From Methylomonas albis (GTDB lineage: Bacteria > Pseudomonadota > Gammaproteobacteria > Methylococcales > Methylomonadaceae), in contig NZ_JACXSS010000001.1 in assembly GCF_014850955.1 (NCBI RefSeq), forward strand, positions 4,898,001-4,962,000: a stretch of 64,000 nucleotides of DNA, in the 5' to 3' direction. Position numbers and translations under genes: made by a program. The notes under the pieces are model-generated. The model did no database searches. It saw nothing but the letters and a program-made list of their open reading frames with translations, and was not told the origin of the DNA. Positions 17,088 to 25,857 of this stretch are shown in pieces (position 1 is the first letter of the stretch; each line of letters begins with the position of its first letter).

Positions 17088-19760
17088 ATGACCAACAATA
17101 CCGATATTGCCGCCAGACACGATATTGATCCTGCTGAAACCCTAGAATGGATGGAGGCGCTGCAAGCGGTAATAGAAAAAGAAGGCGGCGAACGCGCCAG
17201 TTTTCTGATTGAAACCCTGCTCAGTACCGCCAGACAAGCCGGCATGGACATTCCGTTTTCGGCCAATACGCCTTATATCAATACCATCCCGATAGACCGG
17301 CAACCCAAATTCCCCGGTAATACCGACATTGAGCGCACCATCCGTTCTTACGTACGTTGGAACGCCATGATGATGGTGTTACGCGCCAACAAATACACCA
17401 ACGTCGGCGGCCATATCGCCAGTTTCGCGTCTGCCGTCACCTTGTACGACGTCGGTCAAAATCATTTCTGGAACGCACCTTCGGATAAACACGGCGGCGA
17501 CCTGATTTTCTCGCAAGGCCATTCCGCGCCGGGCACTTATGCTCATGCCTTCTTGTTGGGCCGTTTGAGTGAAGAGCAAATGGATAGTTTCAGACAGGAA
17601 GTCGGCGGCAACGGCTTGTCGTCTTATCCGCACCCTTGGCTGATGCCGGACTTCTGGCAATTCCCCACCGTATCGATGGGTCTGGGCCCGATTATGGCGA
17701 TCTACCAAGCCCGCTTCATGCGCTACATGCAAAATCGCGGCTTTGCCAACACCGAAGGCCGTAAAGTTTGGGCCTTCCTGGGCGACGGCGAAACCGACGA
17801 ACCGGAAACCCTGGGCGCTATCGGCATGGCCGGCCGCGAAAAGCTGGATAACCTGATTTTCGTCGTCAACTGCAACCTGCAACGTCTGGACGGCCCGGTA
17901 CGCGGCAACGGCAAAATCATTCAAGAATTGGAAGCCAACTTCCGCGGCGCCAACTGGAATGTCATCAAAGTGATCTGGGGCCGGCGTTGGGACGCCATTC
18001 TGTCCCGCGACAAGGACGGTTTGGTGGTTAAACGCATGATGGAATGCGTCGATGGCGATTACCAAACCTTCAAATCCAAGGACGGCGCTTACGTCCGGGA
18101 AAAATTCTTTAATACACCCGAACTGCAGGAACTAGTCAAGGATTACACCGACCGCGACATATGGGAATTGAATCGCGGCGGCCACGACCCGATCAAAGTC
18201 TTCGCAGCCTTCAACGCGGCAGTCAACCATAGCGGCCAACCCACCGTAGTTCTGGCCAAAACCATCAAAGGTTACGGCATGGGGGATTCGGGACAGGCGC
18301 AAAACACCAGCCATCAACAAAAGAAGATGAGCATGGAATCGATCAAATACATCCGCGACCGCTATCAATTGCCGGTCAGCGACGAAGAATTGATCAATCT
18401 TCCTTACCTGCGTTTCGCGGAAGACTCTGCCGAACTGAATTATCTGCGTCAGCGTCGTGTCGATTTAGGCGGCTATTTGCCGGCTCGCCGAGCCAAATCT
18501 TACCCATTGGAAATCCCGGCCTTATCCGCTTTCAAAGCGTTGCTAGACGGCACTGGCGAAGGCCACGAAATTTCCACCACCATGGCTTTTGTTCGGATTC
18601 TGAACATCCTGGTCAAAGACAAACAAATCGGCAAGCGCGTAGTACCGATTGTCCCGGACGAATCGCGCACCTTCGGCATGGAAGGCATGTTCCGGCAGTT
18701 GGGTATCTGGTCGCAAGTAGGTCAGCTTTACACGCCGCAAGACGCCGAACAGTTGATGTTTTATAAGGAAGATAAGCACGGCCAGGTATTGCAGGAAGGT
18801 ATCAACGAAGCAGGCGGCCTATGCGACTGGATTGCGGCCGGTACTGCGTATTCCACCCACGGCGTACCGATGATTCCATTCTTCATCTATTACTCGATGT
18901 TCGGCTTCCAAAGGGTCGGCGATTTGATCTGGGCCGCGGCAGACCAACGTACCCGCGGTTTCCTGCTGGGCGGCACCGCCGGCAGAACCACTTTGAACGG
19001 CGAAGGTTTGCAGCACGAAGACGGCCACAGCCATCTGATGTCGGCGACCGTGCCAAACTGCTATTCCTACGACCCCACCTTTGCCTGTGAATTAGCGGTG
19101 ATCATCCAGGACGGCTTGCGCCGGATGTTCGTCGAACAGGAAGATATTTTCTATTACATCACCTTGATGAACGAAAACTACGACCAACCGGCCATGCCGG
19201 AAGGCGCGGAGGCCGACATTCTGAAAGGCATGTATTTGTTCAAAAAAGGCCCGAACAGCAAAAAGCCGCGCGTGCAACTGCTGGGTTCCGGCACCATCTT
19301 TATCGAAGTCATCGAAGCCGCCAAATTGCTGCACGATGACTGGGGTGTGGACGCCGATATTTGGAGCTGCCCAAGCTTTACCGAGCTGGCTCGCGACGGC
19401 CAAACCTGCGAACGTTGGAACCGGTTACATCCGGCCGAAAAGCCGCGTATCACTCATATCGCGCATTGTCTGGACAATAGTAAAGGACCGATTATTGCCG
19501 CTACCGATTACATGCGCGCCTTTGCCGAGCAGATTCGCCCATGGATGAAACGGCCTTATACGGTGCTGGGCACCGACGGTTTCGGCCGCTCGGACACCCG
19601 CGCCAAGCTGCGTAGTTTCTTCGAAGTGGACAGATACCACGTTACCGTTGCCGCATTGCACAGTCTGGCGCAAGCCGGCGAGTTCGATGCCGCCAAGGTC
19701 GAGGTAGCGATTGCCAAATACAACATCAACCCTGACGCAACCGCTCCTTGGTTGATTTAA
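17088..19760 (+). CDS. aceE: Pyruvate dehydrogenase E1 component, homodimeric type
   Basis: The 890-residue product is close to the 887 residues of E. coli AceE and is collinear with it. The thiamine diphosphate and Mg site is visible as GDGETDEPE followed some 30 residues later by NCNLQRLDGPVRGN. SQGHSAPGTYAHAFLLGRL and GTAGRTTLNGEGLQHEDGHS are further family motifs. It decarboxylates pyruvate and reductively acetylates the lipoyl arm of AceF. ATG 17088 follows a CAAGG site. aceF starts 13 bp after its stop, so the two form an operon; lpdA is displaced downstream. Confidence 0.98.
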   Translation: MTNNTDIAARHDIDPAETLEWMEALQAVIEKEGGERASFLIETLLSTARQAGMDIPFSANTPYINTIPIDRQPKFPGNTDIERTIRSYVRWNAMMMVLRANKYTNVGGHIASFASAVTLYDVGQNHFWNAPSDKHGGDLIFSQGHSAPGTYAHAFLLGRLSEEQMDSFRQEVGGNGLSSYPHPWLMPDFWQFPTVSMGLGPIMAIYQARFMRYMQNRGFANTEGRKVWAFLGDGETDEPETLGAIGMAGREKLDNLIFVVNCNLQRLDGPVRGNGKIIQELEANFRGANWNVIKVIWGRRWDAILSRDKDGLVVKRMMECVDGDYQTFKSKDGAYVREKFFNTPELQELVKDYTDRDIWELNRGGHDPIKVFAAFNAAVNHSGQPTVVLAKTIKGYGMGDSGQAQNTSHQQKKMSMESIKYIRDRYQLPVSDEELINLPYLRFAEDSAELNYLRQRRVDLGGYLPARRAKSYPLEIPALSAFKALLDGTGEGHEISTTMAFVRILNILVKDKQIGKRVVPIVPDESRTFGMEGMFRQLGIWSQVGQLYTPQDAEQLMFYKEDKHGQVLQEGINEAGGLCDWIAAGTAYSTHGVPMIPFFIYYSMFGFQRVGDLIWAAADQRTRGFLLGGTAGRTTLNGEGLQHEDGHSHLMSATVPNCYSYDPTFACELAVIIQDGLRRMFVEQEDIFYYITLMNENYDQPAMPEGAEADILKGMYLFKKGPNSKKPRVQLLGSGTIFIEVIEAAKLLHDDWGVDADIWSCPSFTELARDGQTCERWNRLHPAEKPRITHIAHCLDNSKGPIIAATDYMRAFAEQIRPWMKRPYTVLGTDGFGRSDTRAKLRSFFEVDRYHVTVAALHSLAQAGEFDAAKVEVAIAKYNINPDATAPWLI

Positions 19761-19773
19761 CGGAAAGCGACAT

Positions 19774-21069
19774 ATGAGTTCTTTAATCGAAATAAAGGTC
19801 CCCGACGTCGGCAATGTCCCTGAAATCGACATCGTCGAAGTGCTGATCAAGCCTGGCGACGTGGTCACTGTGGAGCAAACTTTGGCGGTGATGGAAACTG
19901 ACAAAGCCACCATGGACTTACCGTCCAGTGCCGCCGGCACCATTAAAACCGTCCATATCAAGCCGGGCGACAAAGTCTCCGAGGGCACACTGATAGCCAC
20001 GCTTGAAGTAGGTGAGGCAGCTGTTGCGGCGCCAGTCGAACCTGCGCCGGCCGCCACTGCAGCCCCAGTTGAACCAACTCCGGCACCGGTCGTGGAAGTC
20101 CCAAAAATTGAACCCGCACAACCTGTCACGGTGCCTGCTGCGCCTGTCGCAGCGAGCAGTGAAGGTTTCAAAGCGCACGCCACGCCCAGCGTCAGACTGT
20201 TTGCCCGCGAGTTGGGCGTTGATCTGAGCAAAATCCAAACCGGTAGCGGCCGCAAGGGCCGTATCTTGCAAGACGATGTGAAAAGCTTTGTCAAACAAGC
20301 GATGGCATCCGGCGGATCAACCAGCGGCGGCGCAGGCATACCGGCCATTCCAGCAGTCGATTTCACCCAATTCGGCGAAATCGAGGAAAAACCGCTCAGC
20401 AAAATCAAACGTCTGACCGGCCAAAATCTGACTCGCGTCTGGCTGAATCTGCCTTTGGTGACCTATCACGACGAAGTGGCCATCGATGCCATGGAAGACT
20501 TCCGTAAGTCGGTAAACGCCGGCTTGGCGAAGGATGCCGTCAAAGTTACCGGTCTGATCTTCATCATGAAGGCGCTGGTGGCGGCGATGCAAAAATATCC
20601 ATCTTTCAACAGCTCCCTGTCTCCGGATGGCGAAAAGCTGATTTTCAAACATTATTTCCATATCGGCATTGCCGTCGACACCCCGAACGGCTTGGTGGTA
20701 CCGGTGATCCGCGACGTAGATAAAAAAGGCATTTTTCAGCTTTCCAATGAACTGGCCGAGAAAAGCGAATTGGCCAGAACCGGCAAATTGAAACCTGCCG
20801 ACATGCAGGGCGGCTGCATGACGATCTCCAGCCTGGGAGGCATCGGCGGCACGGCGTTTACGCCTATCGTCAACGCGCCGGAAGTGGCGATTTTGGGCGT
20901 CACCCGCTCGAAAGTGCAACCGGTCTGGAATGGTTCGAGCTTCGATCCTAAGCTGATGCTGCCGCTGGATATTACTTACGACCACCGCGTCATAGACGGT
21001 GCCGAAGGCGCGCGTTTCATGGAAGCGCTGAAAGCCAATTTGGGCGATATTCGGCGTTTGTTGTTGTAA
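19774..21069 (+). CDS. aceF: Pyruvate dehydrogenase E2, dihydrolipoyl acetyltransferase
   Basis: The 431-residue protein carries a single N-terminal lipoyl domain with the modified lysine at about residue 44 (METDKATMD), an Ala/Pro/Val-rich swinging linker, a peripheral subunit-binding domain (about 133-170; ATPSVRLFARELGVDL) and a C-terminal acyltransferase core. The catalytic DHRVIDG motif is at residues 403-409. E. coli has three lipoyl domains; one-domain forms are common elsewhere. It forms the complex core that passes acetyl groups from E1 to CoA. ATG 19774 follows a GGAAAG site. Confidence 0.97.
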   Translation: MSSLIEIKVPDVGNVPEIDIVEVLIKPGDVVTVEQTLAVMETDKATMDLPSSAAGTIKTVHIKPGDKVSEGTLIATLEVGEAAVAAPVEPAPAATAAPVEPTPAPVVEVPKIEPAQPVTVPAAPVAASSEGFKAHATPSVRLFARELGVDLSKIQTGSGRKGRILQDDVKSFVKQAMASGGSTSGGAGIPAIPAVDFTQFGEIEEKPLSKIKRLTGQNLTRVWLNLPLVTYHDEVAIDAMEDFRKSVNAGLAKDAVKVTGLIFIMKALVAAMQKYPSFNSSLSPDGEKLIFKHYFHIGIAVDTPNGLVVPVIRDVDKKGIFQLSNELAEKSELARTGKLKPADMQGGCMTISSLGGIGGTAFTPIVNAPEVAILGVTRSKVQPVWNGSSFDPKLMLPLDITYDHRVIDGAEGARFMEALKANLGDIRRLLL

Positions 21070-21076
21070 GTAAATT

Positions 21077-21108
21077 GATGGATGCGCTTAACGCTTACCC
21101 ATCCTGCG
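21077..21108 (+). repeat. REP element 1 (upstream of RAYT)
   Basis: An imperfect palindrome in which GATGGAT pairs imperfectly with a CCATC end around a GCGC core, eight bases after the aceF stop. It shares its pattern with the copies at 21124-21153 (inverted) and 21706-21736 (same orientation), which together flank the RAYT gene. Confidence 0.7.
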
Positions 21109-21123
21109 CAGTTTGTTCTAAGT

Positions 21124-21153
21124 GTAGGGTGGATAAGCGCCAGCGCTTCCACC
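21124..21153 (-). repeat. REP element 2 (inverted copy upstream of RAYT)
   Basis: Reads as the reverse complement of the REP consensus seen at 21706. With element 1 it forms a head-to-head pair (REPIN-like arrangement) 16 bases before the RAYT start codon. Confidence 0.7.
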
Positions 21154-21169
21154 AAAATCCGAAACAAAC

Positions 21170-21673
21170 ATGAGCGACTACCGGCGAGTATTCGTACCGG
21201 GCGGCAATTATTTTTTCACCGTGGTGACATACCGCCGCCGTCCCGTTTTCGAATTGCCGGAAAATATCGAATTATTGCGAACCGCGTTCAAACGGGTGAT
21301 GGCGGAAAAGCCTTTCAAAATTGACGCCATGGTAATTCTCCCCGATCATTGTCATTGTATTTGGCAATTACCCGTCAGCGACCAGGATTTTTCCGGACGT
21401 TGGCGCGAAATCAAAAAATACGTTTCCAAACGCATTGGCGCGGTGGGAAAACGTCCTGGCGAAAGGGATATTTGGCAACGCCGTTTTTGGGAACACCAGA
21501 TTCGCGACGAAGATGACTGGCGGCGACACATGGATTATATTCATTACAATCCGGTCAAGCATGGCTTGGCGCCATCGCCCATTGATTGGCCCTATTCTTC
21601 GTTCAAAAAGGCGGTCAAGGCCGGATGGTACGACGTTGACTGGCAGGAACGCTCAACCGGATTCGATTGTTGA
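21170..21673 (+). CDS. REP-associated tyrosine transposase (RAYT)
   Basis: The 167-residue protein is a Y1 transposase-like enzyme of the IS200/IS605-related RAYT family. PGGNYFFTVVTYRRRPVF opens the domain, the metal-binding His pair is in LPDHCHCIW, and the catalytic Tyr region reads MDYIHYNPVKHGL. RAYTs are single-copy domesticated enzymes that process REP sequences; the REP copies on both sides agree with that. It sits between aceF and the unrecognised gene at 21768, interrupting the pdh locus. The frame looks intact, so the enzyme may be active. Confidence 0.93.
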   Translation: MSDYRRVFVPGGNYFFTVVTYRRRPVFELPENIELLRTAFKRVMAEKPFKIDAMVILPDHCHCIWQLPVSDQDFSGRWREIKKYVSKRIGAVGKRPGERDIWQRRFWEHQIRDEDDWRRHMDYIHYNPVKHGLAPSPIDWPYSSFKKAVKAGWYDVDWQERSTGFDC

Positions 21674-21705
21674 ACTTGAGCTAGAATGAAGTTAGATTTT
21701 GATGT

Positions 21706-21736
21706 GATGGATGCGCTGGCGCTTATCCATCCTACG
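21706..21736 (+). repeat. REP element 3 (downstream of RAYT)
   Basis: GATGGAT pairs with ATCCATC around a GCGC/GCGC core with a two-base TT bulge, the classic REP layout. It lies 32 bases after the RAYT stop and 32 bases before the next gene. Confidence 0.7.
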
Positions 21737-21767
21737 TTGCTTTAGATTTAATCGATAAAGGGTGCAA

Positions 21768-22760
21768 ATGGATATGCGGGTATATGCGATACTTTTTTTA
21801 ATTATGCTGGTGTCCGCTTTTGTGGGAAGACGAGTTTTTAACAAAAGTCTCATTCGTCGAGCTGAAGCTCTAAGGTCTGGCCCCACACAGCGCCCCCATA
21901 CGAGTATTACGGTCGAACGTGATGGCGGAGTAGTGTTTATTCGCCCTTGTATTGTATTTATCGATAACGAAAAAGTTGGTGATATTGCTCCGGGAGAAAC
22001 AAAACATTTTCAAGTTGAATCTGGTGATCATCTTGTTCAAGTTCGGTTGGATTGGTGTCGCAGTAAAAAGTCCGTTGTCCATGTTGATTCCGGTACATCA
22101 TCCCGTCTGCAATGCGGTGTTAGTAGTTCGATAGAAAGGGATGTAGGTAGCGCACTATGGCGATCTATTTTTACTCCGTGGAAAATTCTTTATTTGCATC
22201 CTATTTCCAATGGGAAAGATATAAAAATAGATGATGGCAAAGACTTAATACCCCTTACTTTGGGATTTTGCAATTTTTCTGGCGACGATTTTTTGCCATT
22301 TCTGGAGGATGATAAAGCTGCCTTAAGTCAGCTTTTCAAAAATATCAATATTGCGCCAGTAACGAAAATTCCAAGTTGTGAGGTTTTGTTCCTTTATGCC
22401 GACTTACTTGAAAATGGCATGTTGCGTGGGACTATAAATTCTGCTGGTATAAAACAAGTAGCCCAACTAACTGGCGCAAAAATTATAGTGTTAGCCTCGC
22501 CCAATGGCGAGCTGCCTATCCGGAATGCTATTAATCTACCGGGACCGAAAACGGCTAATTTGATATTTACTTTAAATAGAAACGGTGATGGCTTTAGTCG
22601 TTTTTTCCGTGATTTATTCGAATTGATGCGAGCCGGTAAGCCTATGTTAAATGCATGGCTAGAGCTGGCACCGCAACACGCAAATGCGATGCCAAGCTAC
22701 GCTCCAGCAACTTTAGCGCTAAACGAAGCTGGCAATCTTCAATTTCCAGTAATGAGTTAA
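21768..22760 (+). CDS. Membrane-anchored protein of unknown function, AT-rich
   Basis: I do not recognise this gene with confidence. From ATG 21768 (AAAGGG site just upstream; GTG at 21762 is an alternative) it gives 330 residues: one N-terminal membrane helix (about 4-20), a beta-rich middle with a PEGA-like stretch (FIDNEKVGDIAPGETKHFQV), and an alpha/beta C-terminal domain. The end (LTGAKIIVLASP, then FFRDLFELMRAGKPMLNAW) is faintly like the C-terminal half of a CHAT domain, but no catalytic His/Cys pair is obvious. A 60-base sample at 22201 is about 32 percent GC, much lower than aceF or lpdA. It lies with the RAYT between aceF and lpdA and is probably acquired. Confidence 0.75.
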   Translation: MDMRVYAILFLIMLVSAFVGRRVFNKSLIRRAEALRSGPTQRPHTSITVERDGGVVFIRPCIVFIDNEKVGDIAPGETKHFQVESGDHLVQVRLDWCRSKKSVVHVDSGTSSRLQCGVSSSIERDVGSALWRSIFTPWKILYLHPISNGKDIKIDDGKDLIPLTLGFCNFSGDDFLPFLEDDKAALSQLFKNINIAPVTKIPSCEVLFLYADLLENGMLRGTINSAGIKQVAQLTGAKIIVLASPNGELPIRNAINLPGPKTANLIFTLNRNGDGFSRFFRDLFELMRAGKPMLNAWLELAPQHANAMPSYAPATLALNEAGNLQFPVMS

Positions 22761-22868
22761 TGAATACGCCATGCCTTTTCTTGCAAACCAAAACAATAAT
22801 TATAAATAAACGGCTTGGTTGGAAAAATCAATCAAAAGCCATTTCAGTTTTTTTTAGGAGTTAAGGAT

Positions 22869-24284
22869 ATGAGCAATTCTGTCACGCATGCCGAAGTTTT
22901 AGTACTGGGCGGCGGCCCCGGCGGTTACACTGCTGCGTTTCGCGCCGCTGATTTGGGCAAGCAAGTCGTGTTGGTCGAACGCTACCCGGTATTGGGCGGG
23001 GTTTGTTTGAATGTTGGCTGTATTCCGTCCAAAGCCTTGCTTCACGCCGCGCAAGTGATACACGAAGCGGAAGCCATGGCCGAACATGGCGTCAGTTTCG
23101 GTAAACCCAACATCGATCTTGACCAGATCCGCGCCTGGAAACAAAGCGTCAGCCAAAGTCTGAATCAAGGCCTGGGCAAATTGGCCAAACAACGCAAAGT
23201 TACGGTAATCAATGGCGTCGGCAAATTCGCCGCCGCGAACAGCTTAACCGTGACCAGCGAGGCCGGCGTACAAACCGTCACATTCGATAACGCGATTATT
23301 GCCGCCGGCTCGCAACCAACCAAAATCCCCAGCTTTCCGCATGACGACCCGCGCGTTTGGGATTCCACCGATGCATTGGAACTGAAAACGGTTCCGGAAA
23401 ATCTGCTGATCGTCGGCGGTGGCATCATCGGCCTGGAAATGGCGACGGTTTATCATGCGCTGGGTTCGAAAATCAGCGTCGTTGAGTTGATGGATCAGAT
23501 TATCCCCGGCTGCGATAAAGACTTGGTCACGCCGCTGCAACGCAAGATCAAAAAACAGTATGAAAACCTGTGGTTGCAAACCAGCGTCAAGGCGATGGAA
23601 GCTACCGACGCCGGCATTAAAGTCACGATGGAAGGTAAAAATGCACCGGAATCGGAAGTGTTCGATGCGGTGTTGGTCGCTGTCGGCCGCCGGCCGAACG
23701 GGAAACTGATCGATGCCGACAAAGCCGGCGTGAACGTCGACGAACGCGGCTTCATCCCAGTGGACAAGCAAGGTCGTACCAACATCAGCAATATTTTTGC
23801 GATCGGCGACATCGTCGGTAATCCGATGCTGGCCCACAAAGCCACGCACGAAGGCAAGATCGCCGCTGAAGTGATTGCTGGCCATAAAGCCGGTTTCGAT
23901 GCACTAACCATTCCATCGGTCGCTTATACCGATCCCGAAGTAGCATGGATGGGCTTAACCGAAACCCAGGCGCAGCAACAAGGCGTGGAATTCAATAAGG
24001 CTGTGTTTCCATGGGCTGCCAGTGGCAGGTCTCTGGCGCTAGGTCGTAGTGAAGGTATTACCAAAATCCTCACCGACAAAACCACCGGTCGCGTTCTCGG
24101 TGCCGGCTTTACCGGGCCTGGCGCTGGAGAATTGGTGGCAGAAGCGGTGCTGGCTTTGGAAATGGGCGCGGATGCAACCGATATTAGTTTGAGCATCCAC
24201 CCGCATCCAACGTTGTCAGAAACCTTTGCGTTTGCGGCGGAGATGATAGAGGGGACGATTACCGACCTGTATGTAAAGAAATAG
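22869..24284 (+). CDS. lpdA: Dihydrolipoyl dehydrogenase (E3)
   Basis: The 471-residue flavoprotein has the FAD-binding GGGPGGYTAAFRAADLG motif, the redox disulfide in CLNVGCIPSK (Cys46 and Cys51), the NAD-binding VGGGIIGLEMA motif and the C-terminal HPHPTLSE with the catalytic His-Glu pair. It reoxidises the lipoyl arm of AceF. I chose ATG 22869, which follows an AGGAG-TTAAGG site; a frame opening at 22815 would add 18 atypical residues. It is separated from aceF by 1.8 kb of AT-rich accessory DNA, so it probably has its own promoter. Confidence 0.97.
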   Translation: MSNSVTHAEVLVLGGGPGGYTAAFRAADLGKQVVLVERYPVLGGVCLNVGCIPSKALLHAAQVIHEAEAMAEHGVSFGKPNIDLDQIRAWKQSVSQSLNQGLGKLAKQRKVTVINGVGKFAAANSLTVTSEAGVQTVTFDNAIIAAGSQPTKIPSFPHDDPRVWDSTDALELKTVPENLLIVGGGIIGLEMATVYHALGSKISVVELMDQIIPGCDKDLVTPLQRKIKKQYENLWLQTSVKAMEATDAGIKVTMEGKNAPESEVFDAVLVAVGRRPNGKLIDADKAGVNVDERGFIPVDKQGRTNISNIFAIGDIVGNPMLAHKATHEGKIAAEVIAGHKAGFDALTIPSVAYTDPEVAWMGLTETQAQQQGVEFNKAVFPWAASGRSLALGRSEGITKILTDKTTGRVLGAGFTGPGAGELVAEAVLALEMGADATDISLSIHPHPTLSETFAFAAEMIEGTITDLYVKK

Positions 24285-24289
24285 TCCTT

Positions 24290-24308
24290 ATTTTGCGAAG
24301 CGCAAAAT
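24290..24308. terminator. Hairpin after lpdA
   Basis: ATTTTGCG and CGCAAAAT pair over an AAG loop six bases after the lpdA stop. There is no long T run after it, so it may be a weak terminator or a message-stabilising hairpin. Confidence 0.5.
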
Positions 24309-24380
24309 TCGTGCGCGGGTTAAAAGTCAGCCTGCCAATTTTTCGGTGATAACACCGACATCATATAGAAGGAACAGCGA

Positions 24381-24827
24381 GTGGAAAAATTTGTCTTTGG
24401 GGCTGGCGAGGATGATAGAAAAAGATTGCTGAATTTCGTTGATGCTCTGCAGCAGTTTTTAGATAAGGTGATAAATAACGGCGAGTATTTTCAACCGAAA
24501 TTTCGCGATGATTATAGAAAAGCCTGGATGGAACTTAATTCCAATTTTTCGGCTTTAAAAGACGCCTTGCAACGCGCCGAAACCCACACTTTGTTAGCTC
24601 AAGGCTTATTGGGAACCCAGCTAAATCTAAAACTGGCCGTCGTCAATCATTTTTTAGGCGAATTTTTACTGTACGGACTAGAAATTATCGGCGGCCACAA
24701 ACTGCTTGAAAAACTTTTATCCGTTGTCAGCAAATTGCTGGCAAACATGGCAACCGCAGTGGGCACCGGCTTAGCCATTCAGAGCTTCGTAGATTTTCTT
24801 GTTGCAATGATCAAGGACGACAGCTAG
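24381..24827 (+). CDS. Hypothetical helical protein with hydrophobic C-terminus
   Basis: I do not recognise this 148-residue protein. It starts with GTG at 24381 after an AGAAGGAA site. The N-terminal two thirds look like charged amphipathic helices (NFVDALQQFLDKVI, ALKDALQRAETHTLLAQ). The C-terminal third holds two hydrophobic helices (HFLGEFLLYGLEIIG and VVSKLLANMATAVGTGLAIQ). That pattern suggests membrane association. It stands alone, about 100 bp after lpdA and convergent with the globin gene. Confidence 0.65.
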   Translation: MEKFVFGAGEDDRKRLLNFVDALQQFLDKVINNGEYFQPKFRDDYRKAWMELNSNFSALKDALQRAETHTLLAQGLLGTQLNLKLAVVNHFLGEFLLYGLEIIGGHKLLEKLLSVVSKLLANMATAVGTGLAIQSFVDFLVAMIKDDS

Positions 24828-24860
24828 GGTTGCAATGCCTAAGCGAGAGAAACCCTAGCT
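24822..24860. terminator. Hairpin between convergent genes
   Basis: AGCTAGGGTT and AACCCTAGCT pair perfectly over a 19-base loop; the left arm includes the last codons of the upstream gene. Its place between convergent stops suggests a bidirectional terminator, though it lacks a T run. Confidence 0.5.
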
Positions 24861-24873
24861 ACCAAAACGCTAT

Positions 24874-25419
24874 TCAAGCGGCTTTCTTAACTTCTACGCC
24901 TCTAGCCAAAAGACCATGTCTGCCTTTCTCTGCCAAAGCCAGCATTTGATAGGCCAGATCGTCGGCAATATTCAGTTGTTTTAAAGAGTCGGCCAAATGT
25001 TCCATCACAATGTCGTAATGGAAGTCGTCAGGTCCGAGCTTGATCAAAAAACAATGGGAGGGGCTTAACAAAGTAATGTTTCTGATCTCTTGCCCACCGA
25101 CAATATCCAGCAGGAACGCAAAATCATTGCCGGTGACCAAGCTAGGTTTGGCATTAGTGCGAGCAAACGCAGTAGTAAAATACGTATCCAATGCCTCCAA
25201 TACTTGCTCGTCGGCACTATTGAAACTATTGAAGTAAACCCTTAAATATGCCTTTAAGGCCTCCGCCTGCTCCGCAGCAGGCCGGGTGAAAAAGAAGCGG
25301 TTTATGCGGTAGTCATCCAGCATTTTTGCATACAACACATCGACTATTTTACCTATCAGGGCTTGGTCGTTGAGCGTAGCACGCAAAGCTTGTATCTGTG
25401 GAGCTGCGGTTGCGTTCAT
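24874..25419 (-). CDS. Truncated-haemoglobin-like protein
   Basis: The 181-residue protein matches the group I truncated globin pattern: LYAKMLDDYRINRFF near the N-terminus, helix patterns typical of the 2-on-2 fold, and a putative proximal His in SPSHCFLIKLGPDDF (about residue 120) followed by VMEHLADSLKQLNI. It is longer than the usual 115-130 residues at both ends. Family members bind O2 or NO. ATG 25419 follows a GGAGA site seven bases away; an earlier start at 25476 is less likely. The His-Cys pair at the proximal site is unusual. Confidence 0.75.
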   Translation of the reverse strand: MNATAAPQIQALRATLNDQALIGKIVDVLYAKMLDDYRINRFFFTRPAAEQAEALKAYLRVYFNSFNSADEQVLEALDTYFTTAFARTNAKPSLVTGNDFAFLLDIVGGQEIRNITLLSPSHCFLIKLGPDDFHYDIVMEHLADSLKQLNIADDLAYQMLALAEKGRHGLLARGVEVKKAA

Positions 25420-25584
25420 AATTTTTCTCCGGACAATAGTTTTGACATTCATCCAAAGCTTTCCAGCCCAAGCCAATTTGTCAAACTTTTTTCGCGATTT
25501 AAAATAAACAAAACCTATACAGAAATTATTCGGACACTACCGCAGGGATGCCCCCTACAACTCACCCGCCTAGCTTCAACGATA

Positions 25585-25857
25585 CTAATCCTTTTTAGGC
25601 ACATAGCCCTCCGGCAATTCGAAGCCACCGGCAAACAAAAATTTCTCGCGCTCGGTTTCCAATATCTTTTTTGCGGCTGGATCGAAACTGGACAGCCGCT
25701 GCTCGTTTATGATCATGGTTTGCATCGCCAACCAGTCTTTCCAGGCCTGTTTCGATACATGATCGAAAATGCGTTGGCCGTTGACACCCGGAAATGGCGG
25801 TGAATCAAGGCCTTCAGCCTCAACGCCCAGTTTTACGCATTTAATCATTCTCGTCAT
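25585..25857 (-). CDS. yggX: Probable Fe(2+)-trafficking protein YggX
   Basis: The 90-residue protein matches YggX along its length: MTRMIKCVKLGVEAEGLD, PGVNGQRIFDHVSKQAW and INEQRLSSFDPAAKKI with the single conserved Cys at residue 7. YggX protects iron-sulfur proteins from oxidation and helps iron handling. Its start overlaps the mutY stop by 17 bp, the same pairing as in E. coli, which suits MutY because that enzyme carries a 4Fe-4S cluster. Confidence 0.96.
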   Translation of the reverse strand: MTRMIKCVKLGVEAEGLDSPPFPGVNGQRIFDHVSKQAWKDWLAMQTMIINEQRLSSFDPAAKKILETEREKFLFAGGFELPEGYVPKKD

